Shown piece by piece: positions 33,398-43,126 of a stretch of DNA of 64,000 nucleotides. Source of the DNA: a bacterium SCSIO 12827 (lineage in GTDB: Bacteria > Pseudomonadota > Alphaproteobacteria > Rhodospirillales > Casp-alpha2). The stretch spans positions 1,674,001 through 1,738,000 of the forward strand of contig CP073746.1 of assembly GCA_024397995.1 (NCBI GenBank), written 5' to 3'. The notes below the pieces were generated by a model, which searched no databases, was not told the origin of the DNA, and was given only the letters and a program-made list of their open reading frames with translations. How positions within the stretch are numbered: the first letter of the stretch is position 1; every line of letters begins with the position of its first letter. Made by a program: the position numbers and the translations under genes.

Positions 33398-34714
33398 ATG
33401 ACTATGGAAGCGGATGCCCGCACGGGAAATCCCGTGATTCTCTTGGACGTGGAGGGCGGTCTTGCGCAATCGCAGTCGCCTTCCCGCGATCTGTTGATTG
33501 ACCAGATATTCGATGACGAGGATTTTAAACGCGGCCTGCGGGCCGATATTGCGAAGAGCGCGATCCCATTCAGCGGTCTCAGTGCGTTCCTGCAGTTCTG
33601 TGCCACGTACCTTGACCGACAAGGAGGTGGGAGTGGCGCCGATCCGGTGATTGAGGGACAACGCGCGCGCCTGTTTGATTATGCCGGGCGAATTAATCAG
33701 ATGGCAGACCGGTTCAATACCGAGACCAAGCCAAACCCGGATGCCGTGTTCTGGCCGGACCCGGAGCGCGGCGGTAAACCGCTGAAGGACGTGATCCCGG
33801 TCGCCAAACGCTATCCATTTATCGACCAGGGAACCAAAATCGGATCGGCCGGAAGCTGTTTCGCAATCGAGATTGCTAAGAACCTGCTCGACCGCGGGTT
33901 CAATTACCTCTGCCTGGAAAAGACCTACGATCCGGAAACCGGCACGCTGGTCATGGATACCAGTTCCGACGATCCGGTCATTCAATATTCCTGCCGCTGG
34001 GGCATCATGTTCAATACGCCCAGCTTCACCCAGATCGTCGAGAACGCCTTCGGCGTTCGGCCGCTTCCCAAACTGCTGCTGAAACTCAGTGACGCACCGC
34101 CGGACATCTACATTGATCCATTCCGGGAGGCGGTCATGTTCCCGTCACCCGAAGCCTATGAAATCGAACGCGAAAAGCATCTGGAAAATACTCGGAAGGT
34201 CTTTCTTGAGGCGGACGTTTTCATCCTGACGCTCGGCTTGAACGAGGCTTGGCGTTACATGCCGGACGATGTCTATATCTCGCGTAACCCGCGGAATAAA
34301 TCCATGACCGGTCTGATCGAGCACCGGACCCTGACGGTCGAGGAAAATATCGATTACCTGCAGCGCTTCATTGATGTGGTGCGCGCCCACAACCCGAATT
34401 TGAAACTAATTCTGACCGTATCGCCGGTGCCGTTCCTGGCCACCGGGCGGGCCGATATCCATCATGTTGTTACCGCCAACACGCATTCCAAGGCTGTGCT
34501 TCGTGTTGCTGCCGATATCATCGTCGAGCGCAATACGGATGTGTTCTATTTTCCAAGCTACGAGGTCGTCACTGTTTGTTCGGAAACGATCTGGACGGAA
34601 GATCAACGCCACATTCATTCTTCGGCAGTTGCGAAGGTTATGGAGACCTTTGACGAAATGTTCCTGACCCGCGCGGCGAAGACCCTCGTTCGGCTGAACA
34701 CGGCCGGTGGGTGA
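33398..34714 (+). CDS. GSCFA-domain protein
   Basis: A 438-residue protein. The GSCFA signature is clear (GSAGSCFAIEIAKNL, from about 149), followed by TLGLNEAWRY and a C-terminal HIHSSAVAKV. The family resembles SGNH/GDSL hydrolases, with Ser at the GSC motif and a C-terminal His, and is often linked to surface polysaccharide or lipid loci. The first 130 residues are a poorly conserved extension. Its codon use is more relaxed than the pilus genes, and the following PhyH gene is similar. Confidence 0.82.
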   Translation: MTMEADARTGNPVILLDVEGGLAQSQSPSRDLLIDQIFDDEDFKRGLRADIAKSAIPFSGLSAFLQFCATYLDRQGGGSGADPVIEGQRARLFDYAGRINQMADRFNTETKPNPDAVFWPDPERGGKPLKDVIPVAKRYPFIDQGTKIGSAGSCFAIEIAKNLLDRGFNYLCLEKTYDPETGTLVMDTSSDDPVIQYSCRWGIMFNTPSFTQIVENAFGVRPLPKLLLKLSDAPPDIYIDPFREAVMFPSPEAYEIEREKHLENTRKVFLEADVFILTLGLNEAWRYMPDDVYISRNPRNKSMTGLIEHRTLTVEENIDYLQRFIDVVRAHNPNLKLILTVSPVPFLATGRADIHHVVTANTHSKAVLRVAADIIVERNTDVFYFPSYEVVTVCSETIWTEDQRHIHSSAVAKVMETFDEMFLTRAAKTLVRLNTAGG

Positions 34715-34805
34715 CGTCTCAACGTCCGCAGTTTAGGGGATATTAATGAGTCATCCCTAGAGTTCACGCGGTTCGTATCTCGGTCGGTCAGAGGCGACCA
34801 AATCC

Positions 34806-35795
34806 ATGGATTTTTCGCAGTACACGGTTGATTCGTATGGCAACGTCCACCTTTCGGGCGACCTGAACGCCTGGATGCTGTCGTCGTCCTGGCGACGCCA
34901 CGGCCTTTACCACCGTATCTGCCAACAGGAATACCGTTCGCAGCATGGCGGATTGCCGCCGGCGCGCGCCGCCGCTGACGATCTGCGCGATCATGGCGTT
35001 TGCTTATTGCCGCGGGTGTTGGCCGATGAAGAATGCTCAGCCTTTACCCAATCCATTGACGGCTATGTCGAAGGGTTGGCGCGAGACGGTCTGACCGGTT
35101 TGCCTGACACCTATTTCGTCCCCTGGTCGCAGTATCGGGCGGGCATCCTACGCCGGGTCTTGCCGGAGATCTTGTCGCCGGATCTGACGGCGAAAATTGA
35201 AGACTACTACGGCAGCCATTTCCAGGTTCTGTCGGTGTCGTTGAACCGCTACCTGGCGGAGATGGGGCGCGACGTATCTTTCCAATGGCATCGTGACGAA
35301 GAGCCACCGCAGCAACTGCACCTGATGGTGTATCTGTCCGGCGCATCGGATGAGGGCGGGCGTACGGAAGTCTTAGACCGGGCAACGACCCGCCGCGCGG
35401 CTGAAAACGGTTACAGTTATCCGCCCTTGGGCGAGCGTAGCGATGATCTTACGAAAATCCTTGGCTCCGACACGCTGGCAGGAACGGCAATTGTTCCTGA
35501 TCTAAACGCGGGTGGGGCATTGATGTTCGCCGCGCCGCGCAATCTTCATCGCGGAGTGAAACCACGCGTTGGGCAGCGGGATACGCTGCTGATTCTTCTG
35601 ATGCCGAGCCCGCTGCCTTGGCAGGCGCGACTGGGAGCGAATTTCCGGCAGGTTCTAAGCAGTGGGAAGCACACCACCTGTTGTCTGCTCAATCCATTCG
35701 ATGAATTCTCCGAAGCGACATTGGAGCAGCATGGCCAAGCGCCTGAATGGGCGAAACTCGGGGAAATGTTTCCATCCGACGATTCCCTTTATTAA
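34806..35795 (+). CDS. Phytanoyl-CoA dioxygenase-like oxygenase
   Basis: A 329-residue 2-oxoglutarate/Fe(II) oxygenase-like protein. Metal ligands read as H162 and D164 (FQWHRDEEPPQQ) and H248 (NLHRGVKP), with R258 in QRDTLL as the likely 2-oxoglutarate ligand. The N-terminal 55 residues contain aromatic-rich segments of unknown role. It is distinct from the PhyH protein at 24.8 kb. It lies 91 bases after GSCFA and is convergent with the RND pump. Confidence 0.75.
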   Translation: MDFSQYTVDSYGNVHLSGDLNAWMLSSSWRRHGLYHRICQQEYRSQHGGLPPARAAADDLRDHGVCLLPRVLADEECSAFTQSIDGYVEGLARDGLTGLPDTYFVPWSQYRAGILRRVLPEILSPDLTAKIEDYYGSHFQVLSVSLNRYLAEMGRDVSFQWHRDEEPPQQLHLMVYLSGASDEGGRTEVLDRATTRRAAENGYSYPPLGERSDDLTKILGSDTLAGTAIVPDLNAGGALMFAAPRNLHRGVKPRVGQRDTLLILLMPSPLPWQARLGANFRQVLSSGKHTTCCLLNPFDEFSEATLEQHGQAPEWAKLGEMFPSDDSLY

Positions 35796-35876
35796 CGTAA
35801 TAGCCGACGCGGCCCCGGTCGCCTTTGCTGTCGCCAACGGCACACGCCGCCATTTCCAGGCGGCGGAATAGGGGGG

Positions 35877-38800
35877 CTATTCCGCCGGCGCGCGGCCCGG
35901 TTCGGCGCCGCCGGACGCCCCCTGGATCGCCTTGGTCGGGAACAGGCGGTCCAGGTAGATATAGACCACCGGCGTCAGATACAGCGTGATGACCTGCGAC
36001 ATCAGCAGGCCGCCGACCACGGTCAGGCCCAAGGGCGCACGTGCCTCGCCGCCCTGGCCGAAGCCGACGGCGATGGGCAGGCTGCCCATGAGGGCGGCCA
36101 TGGTCGTCATCATGATCGGGCGGAAGCGGATCAGGCAGGCCTGATAGATGGCTTCGTCGGGGCTCAGGTTGTCCTCGCGCTGCGCCGACAGGGCGAAGTC
36201 GATCATCATGATCGCGTTCTTCTTGACGATCCCCACCAGCATGATGATGCCGACGAAGCCATAGAGCGTCAGCGGCATGTCGAAGGCCATGAGGGCGAGC
36301 AGCGCCCCCACGCCCGCCGCCGGCAGGCCCGACAGAATGGTCAGCGGGTGGATGAAGCTTTCATAGAGAATGCCCAGCACGATGTAGACCACGATAATGG
36401 CCAGCGCCAGCAGCATGCCCATGCCGGCCAGGGATTCCTGGAACACCTTGGCCGTGCCCTGGAAACTGGTGGTCAGGGTTGCCGGCACCTGGATTTCGCG
36501 TTCCAAGGCGTGAACCCGGTCGATGGCCGTGCCGAGGGAGACCTCGGGGGCGAGGTTGAACGAGATGGTGACGGCGGGGATTTGGCCCTGGTGGCTGATG
36601 GTCAGGGGCGACACGCCGCGGGTCAGGGTGGCGACGGCGGCCAGCGGCACCAGACGGTCGCCGGGGGCCCGGATAGATAGCTTCTTCAGCGCTTCCGGGT
36701 CTTTTTGGAATTCGGGGGCGACTTCCAGGATTACCGCGTACTGGTTGGCGGCCGTATAGATGGTCGACACCTTGCGTCCGCCGAAGGCGTTGGCCAGCAC
36801 GGCCTCGATCTCGTCGGCTTTGATGCCCATGGTGCCGGCGCGGTCGCGGTCGATATCGACGACCAGCGAGGGGCTGCGGATCTTGAGGTCCGTGGTCACG
36901 TCCTGGAAACCGGGCAGTTTGCCCAGTTCGGCGGCCATGACTTCGGCCCATTTGTAGAGGGATTCCAGGTCCAGGTCCTGCAAGGTGTATTGGTATTGCG
37001 CGTTGGACAGGCGGCCACCGACGCGGATCGCCGGCGGGTTGCGCACGAAGGACTTGATGCCGGCGACCTTGTTCAGCTTGCGCCGCAGTTTCTGCACCAC
37101 GTCGTTGATGTTGGCGTCGGGGCGCGCGTGGCGCGGTTTCAGGCGCAGGAACAACAGGCCCGCGTTGTTGGTGATGCGGCTGCCGGCGGCCCCCACGCGC
37201 GACATGGTCGCGGCGACGTTGGGGTCGTTGTTGACGATGTCGGCGACTTCTTTCTGATAACGCTTCATGGCGTCGAACGACACGTCTTGGCCGCCTTCCG
37301 TGTAGATGATCAGGCGGCCCGTGTCCTCGGCCGGCAGGAAATCCTTCTGAATCAGGGCATAGAGCCCCCAGGTCCCGACCAGGGTGCCCAGGAACACGGC
37401 CAGCACGAACGGCTTGCGCTTGAGGCACCAGAGCAGAGACACGTCGTAGCCGTGCAGCATGGCGTCGAACGCGCGCTCGGTCATCGCCATGAAGCCGCGC
37501 TTTGGTTTTTCCGGGCCGTGGGCGGCATCGGAAATCCATCGGCTGCACATCATCGGCGTCAGCATCAGCGACACGATGCCGGACACGATGATGGTGGCGC
37601 TGATGGTCATGGCAAATTCATGCAGCAGGCGTCCGACCATGCCGCCCATGAACATCACGGGAATGAACACGGCGACCAGGGACAGGGTCATGGATAGAAT
37701 GGTGAAGCCGATTTCCTTAGAGCCCTTCAACGCCGCCTCCATGGCGGACAGGCCCTTTTCCTTGTGGCGGATGATGTTTTCCAACATGACGATGGCGTCA
37801 TCGACGACGAAGCCGACGGACAGGGTCAGGGCCAGAAGGCTTAGGTTGTTGAGCGAGAACCCCATCACGTACATGACCGTGAAGGTGCCGATCACAGAAA
37901 TCGGCAGGGCGACGCTGGCGATCACCGTGGCGGCCAGGTTGCGCAGGAACAGGAAGATCACCAGTACGACCAGGGCCGCGGCCAGCATCAGGGTGAATTC
38001 CACGTCCAGGATCGATTCCTCGATCGACTGGGCACGGTCGTACATGACTTCCAGGTTCACGGACTCGGGCAGTTGCTGGCGGAACAGTGGCAGGATGTCG
38101 TTGATCTGCTTGACGATCTGAACGGTGTTGGAGCCGGGCTGACGGTAGACCGCCAACATGATGCCTTGGCGGTCTCCGAAATAAGTGGCGACGCGGGTCG
38201 CTTCGACCCCGTCGATGGCCGTGCCGATTTCTGACAGGCGCACGGGCGCCCCGTTGCGGTAGGCGACGATCAACTTGTTATAGGCGGCGGCGTTGCTCAT
38301 CTGGCCCGTGGTCTTCACGGCGATGGCGCGGTCGGGGCCGTTCAGGGTACCCGTGGGCTGATAGCTGTTACCGCCGCGGATGGCCTGCTCGACCTCGCCG
38401 ATGGCGATGCCGCGGGTGGCCAGGGCGTCCGGGTCGACCTGGGCGCGCACGGCGAATTTCTGCTGACCCCAGATTTGCACCTGGGCGACGCCGCCGATGG
38501 TCGACAACTGCTGCGCCAACATGGTTTCCGCGAACTCGTTGACCATGGAGATCGGCAGCGTGTCCGACGACAGCCCGATGTAGAAGATGGCGAAGTCGGC
38601 GGGGTTGATCTTGCGGAACGACGGCGGGTCCGTCATGTCGTCTGGCAAAGAGCGGAGCGCCGTCGAAATCGCCGACTGTACGTCCAGCGCCGCGGCGTCG
38701 ATGTTGCGGTCCAGGTCGAACTCAAGGGTGATGCGCGACGTGCCGGATGCGCTGATCGAGGTCATGTTGCGCACGCCGGCGATGCGCGAGAACTGACCTT

Positions 38801-39002
38801 CGAGCGTCGTCGCCACGGCGGCGGCCATGGTTTCCGGATTGGCGCCGGGCAGGGAGGCCGTGACCTCGATGGTCGGATAGTCGACGTTGGGCAGTTCCGA
38901 GACCGGCAGGACGCGATAGGCAAACACCCCGAACAGGACAAGCCCCAGCATGACAAGGGTCGTCATGACCGGTCTGCGGATGCACAGTTCCGACAAATTC
39001 AT
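35877..39002 (-). CDS. RND efflux transporter, HAE1 family
   Basis: An inner-membrane proton-driven exporter of 1041 residues. It begins [20 protein letters not shown], includes [20 protein letters not shown], the TM4 motif [19 protein letters not shown] with the paired aspartates, and the second-half repeat [23 protein letters not shown]. The MdtB/MdtC group fits best. It lies 64 bases downstream of its adaptor; no outer-membrane TolC-type gene is in the window. Confidence 0.93.
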   Translation of the reverse strand: MNLSELCIRRPVMTTLVMLGLVLFGVFAYRVLPVSELPNVDYPTIEVTASLPGANPETMAAAVATTLEGQFSRIAGVRNMTSISASGTSRITLEFDLDRNIDAAALDVQSAISTALRSLPDDMTDPPSFRKINPADFAIFYIGLSSDTLPISMVNEFAETMLAQQLSTIGGVAQVQIWGQQKFAVRAQVDPDALATRGIAIGEVEQAIRGGNSYQPTGTLNGPDRAIAVKTTGQMSNAAAYNKLIVAYRNGAPVRLSEIGTAIDGVEATRVATYFGDRQGIMLAVYRQPGSNTVQIVKQINDILPLFRQQLPESVNLEVMYDRAQSIEESILDVEFTLMLAAALVVLVIFLFLRNLAATVIASVALPISVIGTFTVMYVMGFSLNNLSLLALTLSVGFVVDDAIVMLENIIRHKEKGLSAMEAALKGSKEIGFTILSMTLSLVAVFIPVMFMGGMVGRLLHEFAMTISATIIVSGIVSLMLTPMMCSRWISDAAHGPEKPKRGFMAMTERAFDAMLHGYDVSLLWCLKRKPFVLAVFLGTLVGTWGLYALIQKDFLPAEDTGRLIIYTEGGQDVSFDAMKRYQKEVADIVNNDPNVAATMSRVGAAGSRITNNAGLLFLRLKPRHARPDANINDVVQKLRRKLNKVAGIKSFVRNPPAIRVGGRLSNAQYQYTLQDLDLESLYKWAEVMAAELGKLPGFQDVTTDLKIRSPSLVVDIDRDRAGTMGIKADEIEAVLANAFGGRKVSTIYTAANQYAVILEVAPEFQKDPEALKKLSIRAPGDRLVPLAAVATLTRGVSPLTISHQGQIPAVTISFNLAPEVSLGTAIDRVHALEREIQVPATLTTSFQGTAKVFQESLAGMGMLLALAIIVVYIVLGILYESFIHPLTILSGLPAAGVGALLALMAFDMPLTLYGFVGIIMLVGIVKKNAIMMIDFALSAQREDNLSPDEAIYQACLIRFRPIMMTTMAALMGSLPIAVGFGQGGEARAPLGLTVVGGLLMSQVITLYLTPVVYIYLDRLFPTKAIQGASGGAEPGRAPAE

Positions 39003-39066
39003 CGTTCGTTCCGCGGCCTGTTCAGCCCGCTCCTTCCCGGGGCGCTGCGCGGGGCGATGGCCCCGG

Positions 39067-40284
39067 TCAGCCGCCCGCCTTGCCTGTGCCGCCGGTTGCC
39101 GTCGGCGCCGCGTCGCCTGTTTTCTTTTCGCCCTTGGCCCTCTTGGCGTCGTCCATTTTGAACGTCACCTTGGCGCCCTTGAACAGGCGCAACTGACCGT
39201 CGGTAACGACCGTGTCGCCCGGCTTCAGGGCGTCGCCGATGGCCACGAAATCGTCGATCGACGGCCCCAGGACCACCTGCCGGGGCTGCACCGTCATGTC
39301 GGCCGGATTGACGACGAAGACGTAGTTGCCTTTCTGGCCGCTCTGCACGGCCCGTTCGGGCACCACGGCGGCGTTCTGGATCGAGTCCATTTCGATGACG
39401 ACGCGCACGAACTGCCCCGGGGTGAGGAACCCATCGGTGTTGTCGAATTCGGCCTTCAGCAGGATCGTGCCGGTTTGCGTGTCGACGGCGTTGTTGATGA
39501 ACACGACGCGGCCGCGGTTCGGCGGGCGATTGCTGTCGGGCACGGTGGCTTCGACGGCCAGGGTCCCCTCGGCAAGCCGCCGCTTGATTTCCGCCAGATG
39601 CCCCTCGGGTACGGACAGGGCCGCCAGGATGGGGTTGACCTGATTGATGACGACCAGGGGCTGCTGGTCGTCGGCCTTGACCAGGTTGCCGGCCTGGACC
39701 AGGACGCTGCCCGTGCGCCCGCCCAGGGGGGCGCGGACGGTCGTGAATTCCAGGTTCAGCTTGGCGATGTCGACGGCGGCCTGACCGGCGCGGATGGTCG
39801 CCGATAGGCTGTTAACGGCGGCCCGTGCTTCCTCGAACTTCTGCTGTGACGAGAAGCCTTTGCCGCTGAGCGACTGGTAGCGCTGAAAATCGCCCTGGGC
39901 TTTTTCCAGGTTGGCGCGGTCGCGGGCCAGGTTGGCCTCGGCCTCGCGCAGGCGGGCCTGGAAGGGGCGGGCGTCGATGTGGAACAGGGGATCGCCCTTG
40001 GCTACGGTCTGGCCTTCGGTGAAGGCCGTTTCCATGATCTGGCCGTCGACGCGGGAGCGAACGGACACCGTGGCCAGCGCCTGGATGGTGCCGATGGCGC
40101 GGATGGTGACCGGCATCGTGCGGGTCGTCACCTGGGTGACAAGGACCGGTGTCGGCGGTTTGCCGCCCGCTTTGGCCGCAGGTTTATCGGCGGCAGGCCC
40201 GCCAGCCAGCATGAAATAGGCACCCGTGCCGACCGCAATCAGCAGGACGCCAAGCGCCACGCGCCGAGACGAATGCGTCTTCAT
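39067..40284 (-). CDS. RND periplasmic adaptor (MdtA-like)
   Basis: A 405-residue membrane-fusion protein. A single N-terminal membrane helix (VALGVLLIAVGTGAYFMLAGG) is followed by the biotinyl-lipoyl-like motif (VRSRVDGQIMETAFTEGQTVAKGDPLFHID), a long coiled coil (LREAEANLARDRANLEKAQGDF), and the beta-barrel region with DTQTGTILLKAEFDN. It bridges the RND pump to an outer-membrane channel. The C-terminus is a Lys/Gly-rich tail. Confidence 0.93.
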   Translation of the reverse strand: MKTHSSRRVALGVLLIAVGTGAYFMLAGGPAADKPAAKAGGKPPTPVLVTQVTTRTMPVTIRAIGTIQALATVSVRSRVDGQIMETAFTEGQTVAKGDPLFHIDARPFQARLREAEANLARDRANLEKAQGDFQRYQSLSGKGFSSQQKFEEARAAVNSLSATIRAGQAAVDIAKLNLEFTTVRAPLGGRTGSVLVQAGNLVKADDQQPLVVINQVNPILAALSVPEGHLAEIKRRLAEGTLAVEATVPDSNRPPNRGRVVFINNAVDTQTGTILLKAEFDNTDGFLTPGQFVRVVIEMDSIQNAAVVPERAVQSGQKGNYVFVVNPADMTVQPRQVVLGPSIDDFVAIGDALKPGDTVVTDGQLRLFKGAKVTFKMDDAKRAKGEKKTGDAAPTATGGTGKAGG

Positions 40285-40449
40285 TGAATTTCGGTGATTC
40301 CGTTCCCCTGAGGAAAGTACTCAGTAGATGCAAATATGACGGAAAATATTAGGACAAGCCGCAACTCTTGGCGAGCGGGCAATTGTAACGAATTGTATTC
40401 AACAAGGGGGGGTGGGGGCGTTCGGGCGCACCGGAAACGCCGTACAGGT

Positions 40450-41904
40450 TTACTTCGACAGCCGCAGTTCGGTCAGGTGATTGGCGACTTCGCGGAACAC
40501 TGTCTGCAGTTCCGCCGCCCCCGGCGCCAAGTGATAATAGGGGGCCTCGGGGCCGCTCGCGACCTGCTTGAGGATGTTCTTCAGGTCTTCGTCGTTGTTG
40601 GCGAATTGTATGACGTAGACGATGACGCCGTCGGCCTTGACGTTGTTTGCCAGGGCCAGCAGGCGGCTGTTCATTTCGTCGTGGGCGGTGCCGCCCGTGC
40701 CCCAGGTTCCTTTGTAACCGTCGCCCGATCCGCCGACGTTTTCGCCGTCGGTCAACAGCACGATGGCCTGCTGGCGGCGGTAAGGGGGATCGGGGATCGC
40801 CTCGGTGAAGGGGGCTGACGGTTTCAGTACCCGCCAGGCCCAGCCCAGGCCCTGGGGAATGTTGGTCTGCCCCCGGGGCGAGGTCAGGGCATCGATCTTG
40901 CCTTCGATGACGGCCTTGGAATGCTGCAGCGGTGTGATGCCGTGGCTCAGGCAGGGACCGCATTCGTTGCCGCCCACGGCCATGGTGCAATTGCTCCAGC
41001 CGGGCTGCGGATCGCCGTCCGGTCCGATGGACTCCCAGGCGACCCAGTCCTTGTCCCCGATCTGGCCGATGCCGAGCAGGGCATCGCCGTCGTTGCCGTC
41101 GTCGCCGTCATCCGCATAACGCTGAAACACACAGCCGGTCCAATCGGGGCCGGGATCGTTCAGCAGCGGTACGGGCGAGGCGTTGACCGTGAACACGCTG
41201 CTTTGCGCGGCCCCCGTCACTGGGTGCGCATAGGCGGCGACGGCGGTCTCGGTCGTCATGGCGGGATCATAGGCCGTCCCATCAATGGTCACGTTGACCT
41301 TGGAATTCCAGGGCACTAGGCCGATGCCCAGAAGGTCCTTGTCCGGCGCCGTGCCGAACAAGATGCCGACCAGGGTCTGGGCGGCCGTGCGTGCGGCGGC
41401 GATGCGCGATCCGCCGCCGATGGCGCCCGACGTCATGGACCCGGACATGTCGATGGCCAGCACCACGTCCAGGGCGATCAGCTCGCGTTTGACCTCGGAG
41501 GAGGCGGACACGCTGACGTCCTCAAACCCCAGAATACGCATGAAGCTGGTCGGAACCACGGCCGAGGCGGTCAGCTCCAAGGTCTCGTTATCGACGTCGG
41601 GGAACTTGAGTGGCCCGGTTACCGTGGCACCGAGATAGGCAGCCGGGAAGTTGGCATTGAAGAACATATCGATGTCGGCGTCGCGGGTCGGCAGAAAGAA
41701 CGACCGTCCGCCGGCCAATGCCGCCGCGTCGAGGGCCGACGACAGGCGTGACTTGACCAGATAGGCACGGGCCACATCGGTGCCGATACCGACGAAACCG
41801 ATGACCGGAATAATGGCCAGTGCAAGGAAAACGGCGACGCCGCCGCGTCGGCAAGCACCGAGCCGAGTTATGATTTTTAAAATGTTTTCAATGAGTTGCG
41901 TCAT
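40450..41904 (-). CDS. TadG-like pilus protein with VWA domain
   Basis: A 484-residue protein. The N-terminal TadG-type helix (RRGGVAVFLALAIIPVIGFVGIGTDVARAYL) and AALDAAALAGG-like region are followed by a von Willebrand A domain with the MIDAS DMSGSMTSG (about residue 151) and a second MIDAS residue in VLLTDGENVGG. The insert between these is rich in Asp, Gly and Cys (ADDGDDGNDGD; NCTMAVGGNECGPC). TadG is a surface or periplasmic minor component of Flp pili. It is divergent from flp. Confidence 0.85.
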   Translation of the reverse strand: MTQLIENILKIITRLGACRRGGVAVFLALAIIPVIGFVGIGTDVARAYLVKSRLSSALDAAALAGGRSFFLPTRDADIDMFFNANFPAAYLGATVTGPLKFPDVDNETLELTASAVVPTSFMRILGFEDVSVSASSEVKRELIALDVVLAIDMSGSMTSGAIGGGSRIAAARTAAQTLVGILFGTAPDKDLLGIGLVPWNSKVNVTIDGTAYDPAMTTETAVAAYAHPVTGAAQSSVFTVNASPVPLLNDPGPDWTGCVFQRYADDGDDGNDGDALLGIGQIGDKDWVAWESIGPDGDPQPGWSNCTMAVGGNECGPCLSHGITPLQHSKAVIEGKIDALTSPRGQTNIPQGLGWAWRVLKPSAPFTEAIPDPPYRRQQAIVLLTDGENVGGSGDGYKGTWGTGGTAHDEMNSRLLALANNVKADGVIVYVIQFANNDEDLKNILKQVASGPEAPYYHLAPGAAELQTVFREVANHLTELRLSK

Positions 41905-42133
41905 GTCAAGAGTTTCCTGTGCAGACGCACTAATAGTTATAGAAAAACAATCTGGTCAATTGAAACGTTTGCATAAAACAAATAATAAAAATTAGATAAA
42001 ATTTTATATAAATGTACAAATAAAGTATTGATTGTTTGAGTGTAAATAAAAATTTTGACTTATAACTTTAGGCATAGAAAATTGGGCATCGAGGTTCACA
42101 GCGGACCACGAAGAATGTTTCAGGAGAGAAGCC

Positions 42134-42313
42134 ATGAAGACCACGATCACAAAACTGTTGAAGGATGAGTCCGGTGCCACGGCCATCGAATACGGCCTGA
42201 TCGCCGCCCTGGTATCGGTCGCCGCCATCGGTGCCCTGACCACCATGGGCGAGTCCCTCGAGACCATGTTCACGACCGTTTCGGGCAAGCTTGACGAAGC
42301 CGTCAGCGAGTAA
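42134..42313 (+). CDS. flp: Flp-type pilin
   Basis: A 59-residue major pilin precursor of the type IVc (Flp) pilus. Its leader MKTTITKLLKDESG is cleaved by the CpaA peptidase before ATAIEYGLIAALVSVAAIGA, the Flp motif with the conserved Glu and Tyr. The ATG has AGGAGA upstream at 42122-42127. It is followed by 276 noncoding bases before cpaA. The gene was found by direct reading; it is too short to be caught by most ORF thresholds. Confidence 0.95.
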   Translation: MKTTITKLLKDESGATAIEYGLIAALVSVAAIGALTTMGESLETMFTTVSGKLDEAVSE

Positions 42314-42589
42314 TCCTGACGGATAAGACTGCCCTACGATCTCCATGTCCCTCCCCAGAACCCTTAGGTGGGTTCGAACTTCGGGTCCTCAATTCCCCAC
42401 GAAATCGGTCCCCCGGTTTCGCAGGGCCCGAAGGGGGGGGGCGGAGCCCCGGCCCGGAAAGGCCGAGATGACCAGCTCATTAGTTAGTCAATTTTCCTGA
42501 CGAATAAATGAAGAAAGAGCAGCGCGTAACGTGAACCCGGGCGGGTGGCCGCACCCAGCCACCCGCCAAGTCGGAAAAGGCCCCAACCC
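42314..42589. other. Spacer between flp and cpaA with hairpin structures
   Basis: No protein gene in this stretch. It contains a run of nine G near 42433-42441, a short GGGGCGGAGCCCC hairpin, and a perfect 10-base stem at 42540-42567 (GGCGGGTGGC with GCCACCCGCC, 8-base loop) 22 bases before cpaA. No T tract follows, so these look like RNA processing or partial-termination structures that set pilin above assembly genes in level. That role is an inference. Confidence 0.5.
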
Positions 42590-43117
42590 ATGTCCCTTAC
42601 GGCCGCCATTCATGCATTTCCCCTGGCGTTGTTTACCGGTCTGCTCGGCCTGGCCGCACTGACCGATCTTCAGGAATACCGAATTCCAAATTCGGTGACC
42701 TTGGCCGTCGCGGCCCTGTTTCCCGTCTATGCCCTGCTGCCGGGCGCCGGTGTCGATGTCGCCGGTGCGCTGGCCGTTGGTGCCGCGGTCTTGGCCGGCG
42801 GCACGGTGCTGTTCGCGTTGGGTGTGTTGGGGGGCGGCGACGTGAAATTGATGGCCGCTGTAAGTCTCTGGGTCGGTCCGTCGGCATGCCTTGATTTCAT
42901 CCTCGTCACGGCATTGTTCGGGGGGGGCATCGCCCTGATTCAAATCTCGCACTGGCGTCTGGCCGTTGCCCAGGTTCTCGCCGATCGGGGAGAAACGGGC
43001 GTCGCCCATACCTTGCTTGGCCGTGACGTGCCCTATGCCGTGGCCATTGTCGCCGCCACCTTCGTCACCATGCCCGTGCCGCCCTTGCTGGGCGCCACCC
43101 CGGCGCTGGCCGGTTAG
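42590..43117 (+). CDS. cpaA: Prepilin peptidase CpaA/TadV
   Basis: An inner-membrane aspartic protease, 175 residues, that cleaves pilin and pseudopilin leaders. The two catalytic aspartates are in ALTDLQEYRIPN and the canonical GGGDVKLMAA. About six hydrophobic segments are present. The ATG at 42590 gives a family-typical start (SLTAAIHAFPLALF); an in-frame GTG at 42545 would add 15 residues through a stem-loop and is not favoured. It heads the assembly operon. Confidence 0.92.
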   Translation: MSLTAAIHAFPLALFTGLLGLAALTDLQEYRIPNSVTLAVAALFPVYALLPGAGVDVAGALAVGAAVLAGGTVLFALGVLGGGDVKLMAAVSLWVGPSACLDFILVTALFGGGIALIQISHWRLAVAQVLADRGETGVAHTLLGRDVPYAVAIVAATFVTMPVPPLLGATPALAG

Positions 43118-43126
43118 GAGGCTGAT

